NCBI GenBank assembly: GCA_037962975.1
Contig: CM075669.1
Coordinates: forward strand, 194,502,501-194,566,500
Source of the DNA: Clitoria ternatea
Taxonomy: Eukaryota > Streptophyta > Magnoliopsida > Fabales > Fabaceae
Length of the DNA stretch: 64,000 nt
Reading direction: 5' to 3'
Part shown: in pieces, positions 1 to 10,689 of the stretch
Position numbering within the stretch: the first letter of the stretch is position 1
How the letters are laid out: every line of letters begins with the position of its first letter
Position numbers and translations under genes: made by a program
Notes under the pieces: model-generated
Seen by the model: only the letters and a program-made list of their open reading frames with translations
Told to the model about the DNA's origin: nothing
Databases searched by the model: none

Positions 1-751
1 CTCCGAATGAAACCACTCGGATTCCTCCTTATTCAGCACTTGTTCATTCAGTGGCTTCTATCTGCTCGAATTCAACTCACTCGGGACAGTTTTGCCCACA
101 AAAACAGTTCAGACTTGTTTCAATCAGCATTTCTTCACTCGGATTCACTTCAATCAGCAATCTTTTCACTCGGAGAATAGCTTTAAACAGCATCTATTCA
201 AAGTCAGTCCCCTTTTTTCACTCGGAATGGACGTAGTCGGGGGAACTTCCACTCGGAATCACCTCCAACCGAGACTTATTCCATTTCAGCATTGAACCTC
301 CAACAGTCAGCCATTTATCACTCGGAATGGCTTTGACAGGGAACTTTCCACTCGGATTTTCCTCCAACAGTGCAGTATTCCACTCGGAAATACTCTCCTC
401 TGAGTCTTTCCACTCGGATTTGGTCATTTCTGAGTTATCCCACTCGGATTTGGCCATTCTGAGTCGGATTTCAGTGTTCTGAGTCGGATTTAAACTTTCT
501 GAGTCAGATTTCAGCTTTAAAAAGAGAATTCTTTCCACTTTGGGCTTGTTCTTCTTGTTTCTTTATCATTTTATGGTCGTTTTTCTCTTGTTTTTGACCC
601 TTTATTACCTTAAGTTCTGCAAAATAACATACCCAAGTAGAATAGAGTGGAAAGAAAGCAAAAATCGCAATAAATAAAGGAATTACAGTGGATAATGATA
701 AAAATCCTAAGCAAACTGGATCTAATTTATTGTACTATAAAGCACTTATCA
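1..751 (-). repeat. 3' LTR of element A (partial)
   Basis: Bases 1-751 align with 9960-10689. The right edge is shared: both copies end ...GCACTTATCA and then diverge, so the LTR begins TGATAAGTGC on the minus strand. Differences seen by eye are mostly transitions, plus a 21-22 base repeat unit near 490 that the other copy lacks. The segment carries the CACTCGG words of the U3 region. The rest of this LTR lies left of the window. Confidence 0.93.
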
Positions 752-2074
752 AAATACCCCAAACCAAAACATTGTTTGTCGTCAAGCAATCACCATATTC
801 ACAAGATAAAATACAGAAAACACTAAGCTTAATAAACTAAGGGATCCAAAACAGAGAAACTGATTTATTCAAATGCCAATTTTATTTTTCTTATGTGAAT
901 CAAATTTCAATGTCAAGACTTGAGATACTCTTCTCACAATTTTCACTCAAGTGTTTCAAGGTTTGTGTATCTCTTAAATCATCATAGTCAAAAAAATATT
1001 ACCATAAGCTTGTTAATAAACCAGAAACTCCACAGTTTAGATAGAAAATATGTCATAGTCTAAAGGTCTTTCAAAGGTTGTAACGTGGCCTTGGGTTGTA
1101 TTGTCAAGGTAGGATTTTCAAGAAAAATAGAATACAAAAGGGCTTTAACAGTCATGAATGATTCAAATTTTTATCATTATAAATTTAACAGAGCAAATTT
1201 TTGAATTTTTATGGACTTTTTGGGATTCATTCAATATCATCCTTTTGATTTTCTTTTTCTTTTTCTTGCTTTTCTTCAATACATATTTTTCTTAAGTCCT
1301 TTTTATTTCTTTGCTCCACTAAATTTCTAACTTTTTCACCATTAAGAGAAGATTAGTCAATGAAAGGTTTCAAGGAAAAATTTTCACTTTTAGGCTCAAA
1401 AGGGGCAACTAGGGGTCAAATTGTGTAAAAATTCTGAGGCTTAAGAATAAGACCTAATTGTGCCTTTATCATCCTAAGACATATAATCAAAAACCATTTT
1501 GAATCGGTTGAAAAACAAGTTCTAGAATATTAATGACTATGAGATTCACTCAATCAAGAAAATATGGGTTTTGAAAATTTGTTTGATAAATAACCCATTT
1601 TGGCTCAAGTCTAACCATGGAAAGTCTTTTCAAAGAAAATTTTAATCACATAAGGTTCATTTAAGCATTTATTTGGCATTTAAACAATCAAATTTTGAAA
1701 ATTTTACTCAAAATTTTGGGGTCCTTAGATACTTTAGCCTTGTGTTTAAAGTAAATTTATCATGCAATCATGGTAAATTACAAGATGATAAACAAAGCGA
1801 GGAAAACACACATGCATGAAAAATATAACAATCACACAACAAAACAAAACAGTTAAGTTTTCTTACCTACCACCCCAAACCAGAATTTGACATTGTCCTC
1901 AATGTTAAAATGGATGATAAAAGGATAAGAAAACTTACCTGTAGTAACCCCAAACTAGCATCTGACATAGTTGGGTTTTTTTTTAACTTAAAATGAAACA
2001 ATAACTTTTTATAGGGTTACCTCCCTATCAGTGCTAAGTTTTAAGTCTTCAGCCAGACTTCTCACCGTTTGGAT
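752..2074 (-). other. Element A 3' noncoding region with polypurine-tract-like motifs
   Basis: This stretch lies between the integrase stop and the 3' LTR. It is AT-rich and has no convincing ORF, so A shows no third (envelope-position) gene, unlike element G. On the minus strand TTTGGGG occurs three times: near 1870-1880, near 1950-1960, and at about 755-765 just before the LTR. The last is the likely polypurine tract. The first two lie inside diverged copies of a short segment that also contains 'gtaagaaaactt'-like sequence. Confidence 0.7.
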
Positions 2075-2635
2075 TTACTCATCAGGAGCATCAAACAAGT
2101 CCAAGTCACTTGCTTGTTGTATTGGTTGACCTGTCAGATAGTGCTTTACTCTCTGTCCATTTACCCTAAATGTACCAGATTTCTCGCTCCATAGTTCGAC
2201 AGCTCCAAAGGGAAAGACTTTTGTCACCTTGAATGGTCCCGACCATCGGGATCTCAGTTTACCTGGAAAAAGCTTCAATCTGGAATTAAACAGTAAAACC
2301 ATATCACCTGGATTAAATGTTCTCCGTTGGATGTGACGATCATGCCATTGTTTGGTTTTTTCTTTATAAATTCTGGCATTTTCGTATGCATCTAGACGGA
2401 GTTCTTCAAGCTCATTTAATTCCAACAATCTTTGTTCACTTGCAGCCTTATGATCAAAGTTAAGAGTTTTAACAGCCCAAAAAGATTTATATTCTAGCTC
2501 AACAGGTAAATGACAGGGCTTCCCATATACTAGCTTAAAAGGCGTGGTTCCAATGGGAGTTTTGTATGCGGTTCGATACGCCCATAAGGAATCATCTAAC
2601 TTAATAGACCAATCCTTACGTGATGTATTCACCAC
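2075..2635 (-). pseudogene. Element A integrase, C-terminal part
   Basis: This 186-residue ORF continues the integrase after an in-frame stop. Near its start are DDSLWAYRTAYKTPIG and LVYGKPCHLPVELE, the block typical of plant gypsy integrases. Towards the end is LFPGKLRSRWSGPF, the GPY/F module at the integrase C terminus that helps in DNA binding. The protein would act in the nucleus to insert element cDNA. The ORF starts only because a stop codon (TAA) falls just upstream, and the annotated Met is internal to the ancestral polyprotein. There is no chromodomain, as expected for Athila and unlike chromoviruses. Confidence 0.9.
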
Positions 2636-2650
2636 TTTTTGAAGAATATT

Positions 2651-2884
2651 TTAAATTTCCCGATTGGATACCTCAACTTGTCCACTAGTTTGTGGGTGAT
2701 AAGGTGTAGCAACCTTATGCTTAACTCCATATTTATTTAAAAGGGTCTGAAAAGTTTTCTCAATAAAATGAGACCCTTCATCACTTATAACACATTTTGG
2801 GACCCCAAACCTTGGAAATATTATTTTCTTGAAAAGTTTAATAACAGTTTTAGCATCGGAATGGGGTGAAGCAACGGCTTCCAC
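2651..2884 (-). pseudogene. Element A integrase, catalytic core (middle segment)
   Basis: A 77-residue stretch between two premature stops. It contains FPRFGVPKCVISDEGSHF, with the second catalytic Asp of the DDE triad, and YHPQTSGQVEVSN, with the catalytic Glu. The neighbouring residue in SDEGSHF is usually Gly (SDGGSHF), a change that probably does not remove the metal ligand. It is in the ancestral frame with the pol ORF upstream and the integrase tail downstream, so two stop codons (2888-2890 and about 2648) are the only interruptions of integrase. Confidence 0.9.
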
Positions 2885-2890
2885 CCATTT

Positions 2891-5800
2891 TCACACATAG
2901 TCAACTGCCACTAATATGAACTGATTTCCAAAAGAAGAGGGAAAGGGACCCATAAAATCAACACCCCATACATCAAACAATTCAACTTCTAAAATGGTAT
3001 TTAATGGCATTTCTTGTATCTTACCAATGTTACCTGTTCTTTGGCAAGCATCACAAGTTAGAACATACTTACGTACATCCTTAAAAATATTTGGCCAATA
3101 GAACCCAGCTTGCAATACTTTAGCGGCTGTTTTAGAGGTGCTCATGTGTCCTTCACAGGAAAGAGAATGGCAATGATCCAAGATAGCATGGACATCATCT
3201 TGTGAAACACATCTCCGAATCATACCATCTGTATATTGCTTGAAAAGGAGTGGTTCATCCCAATAATAATGCTTGACATCTGCATAAAACTTTTTCCTTT
3301 GTTGAAAGCTAAGATCAGGAGGTAAGATACCACATGCAAGAAAATTTACAAAATCAACATACCAAGGAACACGTTGGATACTAAGATTCAAGAGTTGTTC
3401 ATCTGGAAAAGATTCATTGATGGGAATATTATCTGTTTCTTCTTTTTCAGATGTCAACCTAGATAGGTGGTCAGCGACCAAGTTCTCGGTACCCTTCTTG
3501 TCCTTAATTTCCAAGTCAAATTCTTGCAATATTAGAATCCACCTAATTAATCTAGGCTTTGCTTCCTTTTTATTCAATAGATACTTAATGGCAGAGTGGT
3601 TAGTGTAAACGGTAACATGTGAACCTACCAAGTAAGATCTAAATTTATCAAAAGCAAAGACAATAGCTAACAGTTCTTTTTCAGTTATGGCATAATTTAC
3701 CTGAGCATCATCTAGCGTCCAGCTGGCATAATGAATTACATGGAGCTTTTTATCCTTTCTTTGCCCCAACACAGCCCCCACTGCATAATCACTCGCATCG
3801 CACATCAGCTCAAATGGGAATTTCCAATCAGGTGGTTGTACGATGGGGGCAGAGATTAGAGCTTGCTTAATCCTGCAAAAAGCTTCCATACAAGATGAAT
3901 CAAAATTGAAAGGCACATCCTTACCCAGAAGAGTTGTAAGAGGCTTTGTGATCTTGGAGAAATCTTTAATGAACCTGCGGTAAAACCCTGCATGTCCAAG
4001 AAAACTCTGAATACCTTTCACATTTGTGGGTGAAGGCAATTTTTCAATCACTTCTACTTTAGCCTTATCAACTTCTATACCTCTCTCAGACATCAAGTGT
4101 CTAAGAACTATGCCTTCTCTTACCATAAAATGGCATTTTTCCCAATTTAGAACCAAATTGGTTTCTTCACAACGCTGCAAGACTTGGCACAAATTTGTTA
4201 AACAATTATCAAAATCCAAACCATGCACTGAAAAATCATCCATAAAGACTTCCATCACATTTTCAATAAGATCAGAAAAAATTGCTTGCATACACCTTTG
4301 AAAAGTCACAGGTGCATTACATAAACCAAAAGGCATACATCTGTAAGCATAAGTCCCATAAGGGCAAGTGAAGGTAGTCTTTTCTTGATCAGATGGATGA
4401 ATGGGAATTTGATGAAAACCTGAATACCCATCCAAATAACAGAAATAAGAGTGTTTCACAAGTCTTTCAAGCATCTGATCAATAAAAGGGAGGGGAAAAT
4501 GATCTTTTTTCGTGGCGCTATTTAACTTCCTATAATCAATGCACATGCGCCAACCAGAGACAATCCTAGTAGGAATCAAGTTATGTTTATCATTTTCAAT
4601 CACAGTTATTCCCCCATTTTTAGGCACCACATGGACAGGACTTACCCATTTACTACTATCAACAGGATATATGACTCCAGTATCAAGAAATTTCAAAATT
4701 TCCTTTTTAACCACTTCTTGCATTTTAGGATTTAATCTCCTAAGTAGTTCTACTGTGGGCCTACTTTCATCTTCTACAGTAATCCTGTGCATACAAAGAG
4801 AAGGGCTAATCCCTTTGATATCATCCATTGTATAACCTATTACCTTTCTATACAACCTAAGTTGTTTCAAAGGTTTTTCAGTTTCAGATGGATTCAATTC
4901 AGCATTAATAATCACAGGATATGTGGAATTAGGGCCAAGAAACTCATACCTTAAAGAAGCTGGTAAAGGTTTTAATTCCACATTGGGGCTTACCACTTTG
5001 TCACACATGACCTCAGTGTCATATGGGGCCTCGGAGCAATCAGATGTTTCTGTCAGCTCAATCATGAAAACAGTTTCAAGTGGGTCATTAGGAAGGGTTG
5101 CTTCCTTTACCACTTGTTCGACAAAATCCACAGTACAGCAAACATCATTATAAGGTTTTTCTAAAACATTTTTCAAGTTGAAATCAACCTTTTGGTCTCC
5201 AACAGTTAGAGACAACTTACCATTCTTGACATCGATCACAGCACCTGCAGTTGCTAAAAATGGTCTGCCTAAAATAATAGGAATCAAAGAATCTTCATCC
5301 ATTTCAAGCACAACAAAGTCAGCAGGTATAAAAAATTTTCCTATCTTAATAGGAACATCCTCTAAAATTCCTACAGGATATTTTACAGATCTATCAGCCA
5401 ATTGCAAAGACATCCTAGTAGGTTTTAACTCTCCCAATCCTAACTTTTCAGCAACAGATAATGGCATTAAACTCACACTCGCTCCTAAATCACACAATGC
5501 TTTATCTATATTCATGTCACCAATCATGCAAGGAATAGAGAAACTACCTGGATCTTGGAGCTTGGGTGGAAGTTTCTTTTGAATTAGAGCACTGCACTCT
5601 TCAGTAAGTGCAACTGTACCATCTTCCTCCAGTCTTCTTTTGTTGGACAGAATGTCCTTCAGGAACTTTGCATATGTGGGCATTTGCTGCAAAGCATCTG
5701 TAAAAGGAATATTAATATACAATTTCTTTAAAACATCAAGGAACTTACCAAATTGTTTGTCCAACTTTGCTTTGGCTAAGCGCTGAGGAAATGGAATGGG

Positions 5801-5953
5801 AGGTTGATATGGCTTAACCTCCTCCTTCTTTTCTTGTGGTTTCTCTTCTTCAATTACTGGATAAGATGAAGATTCATCGACTTTCTTTTCCTCCTTTGCA
5901 GTCTTGTCAACTGGCCCATCGTATTGAGTACCACTCCTAAGAGTGACAGCCAT
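2891..5953 (-). CDS. pol: Element A pol: protease, reverse transcriptase, RNase H, integrase N-terminal part
   Basis: A 1020-residue ORF encoding most of the polyprotein that copies element RNA into DNA in cytoplasmic particles. Protease: CDLGAS at about 154-159 and ILGRPFL at 227-233. Reverse transcriptase: about 465-640, with MCIDYRKLNSATKKDHF and the catalytic FMDDFS at 570-575. RNase H: CDAS at 718-721, TEKE at 757-760, then YTNHSA at 783-788, where the usual motif is YTDHSA, so a metal-binding Asp is replaced by Asn. Integrase: HHCC finger near 927-970 and the first DDE Asp in GVDFMGPFP near 999. The ORF ends at a premature TGA just after LVAVDYV. The Met at 5953 is internal; the true reading frame enters from gag by a frame change near 6020-6030. 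Confidence 0.93.
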   Translation of the reverse strand: MAVTLRSGTQYDGPVDKTAKEEKKVDESSSYPVIEEEKPQEKKEEVKPYQPPIPFPQRLAKAKLDKQFGKFLDVLKKLYINIPFTDALQQMPTYAKFLKDILSNKRRLEEDGTVALTEECSALIQKKLPPKLQDPGSFSIPCMIGDMNIDKALCDLGASVSLMPLSVAEKLGLGELKPTRMSLQLADRSVKYPVGILEDVPIKIGKFFIPADFVVLEMDEDSLIPIILGRPFLATAGAVIDVKNGKLSLTVGDQKVDFNLKNVLEKPYNDVCCTVDFVEQVVKEATLPNDPLETVFMIELTETSDCSEAPYDTEVMCDKVVSPNVELKPLPASLRYEFLGPNSTYPVIINAELNPSETEKPLKQLRLYRKVIGYTMDDIKGISPSLCMHRITVEDESRPTVELLRRLNPKMQEVVKKEILKFLDTGVIYPVDSSKWVSPVHVVPKNGGITVIENDKHNLIPTRIVSGWRMCIDYRKLNSATKKDHFPLPFIDQMLERLVKHSYFCYLDGYSGFHQIPIHPSDQEKTTFTCPYGTYAYRCMPFGLCNAPVTFQRCMQAIFSDLIENVMEVFMDDFSVHGLDFDNCLTNLCQVLQRCEETNLVLNWEKCHFMVREGIVLRHLMSERGIEVDKAKVEVIEKLPSPTNVKGIQSFLGHAGFYRRFIKDFSKITKPLTTLLGKDVPFNFDSSCMEAFCRIKQALISAPIVQPPDWKFPFELMCDASDYAVGAVLGQRKDKKLHVIHYASWTLDDAQVNYAITEKELLAIVFAFDKFRSYLVGSHVTVYTNHSAIKYLLNKKEAKPRLIRWILILQEFDLEIKDKKGTENLVADHLSRLTSEKEETDNIPINESFPDEQLLNLSIQRVPWYVDFVNFLACGILPPDLSFQQRKKFYADVKHYYWDEPLLFKQYTDGMIRRCVSQDDVHAILDHCHSLSCEGHMSTSKTAAKVLQAGFYWPNIFKDVRKYVLTCDACQRTGNIGKIQEMPLNTILEVELFDVWGVDFMGPFPSSFGNQFILVAVDYV

Positions 5954-6153
5954 GGTTTGGTTAGATGGTCCAGCCTCTGGTTTCCCAGGAAATGTTCCCG
6001 GTGCTCTTTGAGAATAGGGGCTTGTTGGGCAATTTGATTTTCTAGTATTTTGTTGTGAGTGGCAAGAGAGTCCACTTTTGAAGCCAAGTTTTTTATTGCA
6101 TCAGAGAATTCATCATTTTGTTTAAGTTGAGTAGCTACAAATGCCTCCATCAA
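5854..6153 (-). pseudogene. Element A gag-pol linker (coiled-coil segment)
   Basis: The segment between gag and protease. Residues such as LKQNDEFSDAIKNLASKVDS form a heptad-like coiled coil, as seen between gag and protease in this lineage. It is in the gag frame after a TAA that follows GTYIP, and it leaves the pol frame near 6020-6030. Element C reads QRMPRTFPGKPEMGPSN here in an uninterrupted frame, so the 3' third of this ORF (after QQAP) is out-of-frame nonsense caused by a small indel. The true frame continues into the ORF ending at 2891. Confidence 0.8.
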
Positions 6154-6171
6154 GGATTCTAGCTTTGATTT

Positions 6172-7311
6172 TTATGGAATATAGGTTCCTTGTTGAGGTT
6201 TGTAGTTAATTTGGAATTGAGGTGGCCTATTTTGGAAGCTAGGTGGACCTTGTAGAGGTCTGTAGTTACCTTGATAATTTCCACCATAGTTTCCAATAGC
6301 ATCCACCTGATGCATTTCTTGTTCTTGATTAGGAGTCATTGCTAAATAGCAGTTTGTAGCTCCATGTCCTAAAACACCACAAACTTCACAAACAATGTTA
6401 GTAGCACCTGTTGACCCTATTTTATCAAGTTTTAATGTTAATGTTTCAACTTTGGCAGAAAGTAAGGAAAGAGCATCAACAGAATACTTACCTGGTGTTT
6501 TAGCAGGTAATCCTCTCTCAGAGTTCCACTGGTGAGTGTTTTGAGCTATTTCTTCAATCAGGTTCTCAGCTTCATCAACATTTTTACTCATGAAGGCTCC
6601 TCCAGCTGCAGCATCTAAAGAGATCTTTTGTGTGGAAGTTAGTCCATTATAGAAAATATGGATTGTCAACCACCTTTCTATCCCATGGTGAGGACATTCT
6701 CTTAGCAACTCCCTGTATCTTTCCCAGGCTTCATACAAGGATTCATCATCTTTTTGTGAAAAATTGATGATTTGTTTTCTCAGCACATCAGTCTTGTTCC
6801 TTGGGTACCATTTATTTATAAAAGCACTGGACAATTGTTCCCAAGTCATGATGGATCCTTCAGGAAGAGAGTATAACCACGCTCTCGCTTTATCTCTTAA
6901 GGAGAAAGGGAAAAGTCTTAAGCGAATGGCATCATTGGTGGCTTCGTTCATCTTCAGGGTGTCACAGTATTCAAGAAAGATTTGAAGGTGAAGGTTTGGA
7001 TCTTCAGAGGGTAAACCTCCGAATTGGTTCTGTTGAACCATTGAGAGTAGTGAAGGCTTCAATTCAAAATTGTTAGCCTCCATTGTGGGTCTGAGGATGC
7101 TGGATCCTCTTCCATTTGTACTTGGAGCGGCAAAATCTCTTAAGGGTCTGTGTTGGTCTGCCATTTGTTTTTCTTTTTGTTCTTTTTGTTGTTTTTGTTG
7201 TTTTCTCAAAGCTCTAAGGGTACGTTCTATCTCAGGGTCAAATCCTAAGTTTAGATCGACATTACGGCTTCGTCGCATAAATAGAAAATAAATGACAAAT
7301 AAAACAAACAA
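6172..7311 (-). CDS. gag: Element A gag (capsid/nucleocapsid)
   Basis: A 379-residue ORF with the Retrotrans_gag core (LRLFPFSLRDKARAWLYSLP, then WYPRNKTDVLRKQIINFSQ) that builds the cytoplasmic particle. Near residue 310 there is a zinc knuckle, CEVCGVLGHGATNC, of the C-x2-C-x4-H-x4-C type, which binds genomic RNA. The C terminus is rich in Gly, Asn, Gln and Pro. The start is in a leader about 150 bases from the primer site; an alternative Met at residue 12 (MRRSRNVDLNLGF) matches the start region of related gag proteins (MRKSDSF in element C) and may be the true start. The TAA at the end is at the same codon position as in element C. Confidence 0.92.
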   Translation of the reverse strand: MFVLFVIYFLFMRRSRNVDLNLGFDPEIERTLRALRKQQKQQKEQKEKQMADQHRPLRDFAAPSTNGRGSSILRPTMEANNFELKPSLLSMVQQNQFGGLPSEDPNLHLQIFLEYCDTLKMNEATNDAIRLRLFPFSLRDKARAWLYSLPEGSIMTWEQLSSAFINKWYPRNKTDVLRKQIINFSQKDDESLYEAWERYRELLRECPHHGIERWLTIHIFYNGLTSTQKISLDAAAGGAFMSKNVDEAENLIEEIAQNTHQWNSERGLPAKTPGKYSVDALSLLSAKVETLTLKLDKIGSTGATNIVCEVCGVLGHGATNCYLAMTPNQEQEMHQVDAIGNYGGNYQGNYRPLQGPPSFQNRPPQFQINYKPQQGTYIP

Positions 7312-7462
7312 TTACAAAAATAAAACAATAACAGATACACAGAATATAGAACAAAATACAAAATTACAAAGAAAATAAAAATAAAAATAAAAATAACAAT
7401 AAAAATATTAACAAGTATGATCTAATCGAATTTCAATATTGCCGATATTTGAGGGACAACAG

Positions 7463-7480
7463 TCCCCGACAACGGCGCCA
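7463..7480 (-). other. Element A primer binding site (tRNA-Asp type)
   Basis: On the minus strand this reads TGGCGCCGTTGTCGGGGA, one base different from the tRNA-Asp-complementary site in element C (TGGCGCCGTTGCCGGGGA). It lies six bases inside the 5' LTR end. The tRNA 3' end would prime minus-strand DNA synthesis. A tRNA-Asp primer is characteristic of Athila/Calypso elements. The 150 bases from here to gag are the AT-rich leader. Confidence 0.93.
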
Positions 7481-8389
7481 AAAACTTGACAGGGCCCGCA
7501 AGCGCACGGGTTATGTCGCGTAATATAAAAGATTATCGTTCTCCACAGGGACTATGTTCAAAGTACCGGCATATTAATTTAATTATCCACACAATTGATT
7601 TTTAAGCTTTTTGTAAAATAAAACACAATTTAAAAATCTAAATTTAGAAACAAAATTTACTTGACACTAAAAAAATCAGAGTTGAGAGTATCTTGGGATT
7701 TCGGAGGATTAAGACTCTATTTTATGTTAATGAATTTTAACTTTTCATAAATAAGAATCGAATTAAGTTTTCCAAGGCGAATTTTCCAAAAGCTAATTAA
7801 TATGTTCCTCTCGGAATCCTATTAATGTACCTAACCTATGGAAAGCGCTGCTTAATCCTCAGAAAGGCCCATTATCATTTTATGAAAATCCCTTTTATTT
7901 CCTCAAAAGAATTTTGATTACTTTCACGGTTTTACCGAGGTCACAAAAAGCATCTCAAAAATCTTAGGTTTAGTTCAAAGCTTTCCGGTAAAAATAAATC
8001 TCTCGATTCTATTTATTACCTAAACTTACTAATATACCCGTAAGTATACAGTTTTATCATTTAGGTTCTTGTTAGGAATTACTAAAAGCATTGAGCATAA
8101 TTGAACTAAATGGAAAACAGAAATTTATTTAATTCCAAGTCAAAATAATATTAACAATAAAATATTATCATACCCCTTTTATCCCAAGATAATTAATTTA
8201 GCTACTCATGAAATAATTCAAATTCATATAAATAATGGAAAAATAAAACATGCAAGACATGGTAAAAATAAAGACTTACGGGTTTCTCCAAAAGCTCAGA
8301 ATAATTTACCACTGTAATTCCTTGTTGTAATAATTTCTCCACCAATTACAAATTTAAATTCTCACTTTTACAATTCACAACTCTTAAAA

Positions 8390-8560
8390 TAAAATAAAGA
8401 AAAAGAAAGGAAAAGAGAAATTAAAACGAAAGAGAAAGGAGAAGGAACAAAGAAGAAAATGAAAAAGAAAGAAAGAAAAGAAAAGAGAAGGATGGAAGAG
8501 AGAAAAGAAAGAAAAGGAAAACAAAAGAGAGAGAAGAAAGAAGAGGAATTAATGCTGATA
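8390..8560 (+). repeat. Purine-rich tract in LTR A
   Basis: About 170 bases of almost pure A/G on the plus strand (GAAAG, GGAAAAGAGA). On the element's own strand it is a CT-rich leader just downstream of the TATA box, a common feature of plant 5' untranslated regions. Confidence 0.8.
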
Positions 8561-8591
8561 GAATTTATGTTGGATGCTTGCAACTTCTTCT

Positions 8592-8600
8592 CCTTTTATA
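8592..8600 (-). promoter_or_regulatory. TATA box of LTR A promoter
   Basis: The minus strand reads CTATAAAAGGAGAAG. This is a canonical plant TATA box. Transcription would start about 30 bases downstream, near 8565, entering the CT-rich leader. The CACTCGG array lies entirely upstream, in U3. Confidence 0.75.
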
Positions 8601-8765
8601 GGCGATGGAAAGGGGGGATCCAGCTAAGAAACGCGTTGTAATTGCAAGTGGGAGGAAACTTTCGGTGCATGTGAGTTCCAGCTGTGCCAACTTGTTTCCA
8701 ATTTGCATATTTTAATATTTCCAATAATTCGGTGCTTGGATTTAGTGATGATTGGTGCAGGTGGA

Positions 8766-10410
8766 GAAATTCCGAGTGAAAAAGTGTTGTTTTCCCCATA
8801 ATTCTGAGTGAAAGCTTGCTGGAGGGTGGTTTGCCGAGTGCTGGACGGTGTTGGTTGGAGAGAAGAGTCTGGGCGGTCTGAAGTTGGTATTGGACGGTAT
8901 GGAGAGAGGTGTTGTGTTGGAACGGAAAGGGAGAGGGAATGGGATGGTGTTCTGGATTGAGGACGGTGTAGAGTGATCCGATGTTTGGAGTTGTGGAGTG
9001 TAGGTCGGTTTTGAAAGGAGAAGGGATGGTGTTGTGGCTTGAGGGAAAGTGGAGTTGCTGGACGGTGTGGAGAGGAGTGTTGTTGATTGTGGCCGGTGTT
9101 CTATTGATCCGGTGTTGGGCCTGTGAAGAGATGGAAGGAGGCGGTGTTGATGGAGGTAGTGATCCGATGTTGCATTGTGAAGAATTGGGTCAGTTTTCAC
9201 CTTCTCTCTAGAATCCGAGTGGAAAAGAGGCCTTTTGTGTAAAAGACCGAGTGAAAAGGTGACTTTGGACACAAATCCGAGTGAAAGCCAGTCAGTGTTG
9301 TTGGGGGGTCGGTGTTTGGAAGAGAACCGGTCGGTGATGAAGCTGGATGAGTGAAGAGTGACTGAAGAGTAACTCTGATTGAGCCATTCAGTTGGAATTG
9401 ACTGCAGAAGGACTCAGAACCAACTGAAACCATTCACTAGGCTCAGGTTCATGGAGTTCATTCAGAATTGATTAAAGACTCACTCAGGATCAGAATTTAT
9501 TCAATCGGTTCCCAACCATTTTCACTCGGCTGTCTCTGAATTTGAACCACTCGGTTAAAACTTTGCTCGGATTTTGCTTTGGAATTCACTCGGACAAATT
9601 CATTTGGATACATTCAAATGATAAAATCATACCTTCACTCGGAAGTCCAAGTTGATTCCCACTCAGAATTGACTTCAGTCGTCAATCAACTCACTCGGAT
9701 ATAGCTTTCACTCAGAAATTTGGACTTGAAAGATTTGAATCTGGTTGATTGAATTTCTTTCATGTCCGAGCCTTGCTTTGCTCGGAAATGCAGCTTCCTG
9801 ACCCAACTCACTCGGATGAGCTTTCCTTGGAGACTTCTCACTCGGGCTTAGTGTGAAACTTGAGAGTCTGCCCGAGTGTGATTGATTTCCGGTCGGATTT
9901 TTCATTGCTAGATAAGACTCTACTCGGAAATGCCTTGTTCTGCTTGAGGATGCCATTTTCTCCGAATGAAACCACTCGGATTCCTCCTTATTCAGCACTT
10001 GTTCATTCAGTGGCTTCTATCTGCTCGGATTCAACTCACTCGGGATAGTTTTGCCCAAAAAACAGTTCAGACTTGTTTCAATCAGCATTTCTTCACTCGG
10101 ATTCACTTCAATCAGCAATCTTTTCACTCGGAGAATAGCTTTGGACAGCATCTATTCAAAGTCAGTCCCCTTTTTTCACTCGGAATGGACGCAGTCGGGG
10201 GAGCTTCCACTCGGAATCACCTCCAACCGAGACTTATTCCATTTCAGCATTGAACCTCTAACAGTCAGCCATTTATCACTCGGAATGGCTTTGACAGGGA
10301 ACTTTCCACGCAGATTTTCCTCCAACAGTGCAGTATTCCACTCGGAAATGCTTTCCTCTGAGTCTTTCCACTCGGATTTGGTCATTTCTGAGTTATCCCA
10401 CTCAGATTTG
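8766..10410. repeat. CACTCGG word array in U3 of LTR A
   Basis: Roughly 25-30 copies of CACTCGG or one-base variants (CACTCAG, GCTCGG), irregularly spaced by about 15-60 bases, often extended to CACTCGGATT or CACTCGGAAT. From about 9530 to 10410 the word is on the plus strand; from about 8766 to 9285 it appears as CCGAGTG, so the orientation flips partway. The intervening sequence is unique, so this is a dispersed short word and not a simple tandem repeat. The same word continues in the partial LTR at 1-430. Confidence 0.9.
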
Positions 10411-10689
10411 GCCATTTTGAGTCGGATTTCAGTGTTTTGAGTCAGATTTTAGCTTTAAAAAGAGAATTCTTTCCACTTTGGGCTTGTTCTTCTTGTTTCT
10501 TTATCATTTTATGGTCATTTTTCTCTTGTTTTTGACCCTTTATTACCTTAAGTTCTGCAAAATAACATACCCAAGTAGAATAGAGTGGAAAGAAAGCAAA
10601 AATCGCAATAAATAAAGGAATTACAGTGGATAATGATAAAAATCCTAAGCAAACTGGATCTAATTTATTGTACTATAAAGCACTTATCA

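Larger units (their letters stand above)
1..10689 (-). mobile_element. Element A: Athila/Calypso-like Ty3/gypsy retrotransposon
   Basis: A minus-strand LTR retrotransposon read from 10689 down to 1. In element order it has a 3.2 kb 5' LTR, a tRNA-Asp-type primer site, gag, protease, reverse transcriptase, RNase H, integrase, a 1.3 kb noncoding tail and the first 751 bases of the 3' LTR, which is cut by the window edge. The gag to integrase order, DLGAS protease and tRNA-Asp primer place it in the Athila/Calypso lineage. It interrupts the RT of Ogre element B at 10690. The visible parts of the two LTRs differ by roughly 2-3 percent plus one indel of about 21 bases, so it is fairly young. Pol has two stops and one frame change, so this copy is not autonomous. 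Its target duplication cannot be checked because the left flank is outside the window. Confidence 0.93.
7487..10689 (-). repeat. 5' LTR of element A (3.2 kb)
   Basis: Bounded on the minus strand by TGATAAGTGC (10689) and CCCTGTCA (7487). U3 runs from 10689 to about 8570 and carries the CACTCGG array. A TATA box is at 8592-8600, followed by a pyrimidine-rich transcript start (minus strand) and an AT-rich R-U5. ORF-like stretches in the LTR (for example 8742-9272 minus) are Ser/Thr/Pro-rich artefacts of the repeated word and of skewed composition. Confidence 0.92.

Noticed and set aside
4026..5582. Several plus-strand ORFs of 60-134 residues
   Set aside because: They are opposite-strand shadows of the well-supported pol ORF of element A.
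8368..9433. Chained minus-strand ORFs rich in Phe, Ser, Thr and Pro
   Set aside because: They lie in the LTR of element A, in a pyrimidine-rich leader and in the CACTCGG array; composition explains them and no domain is visible.
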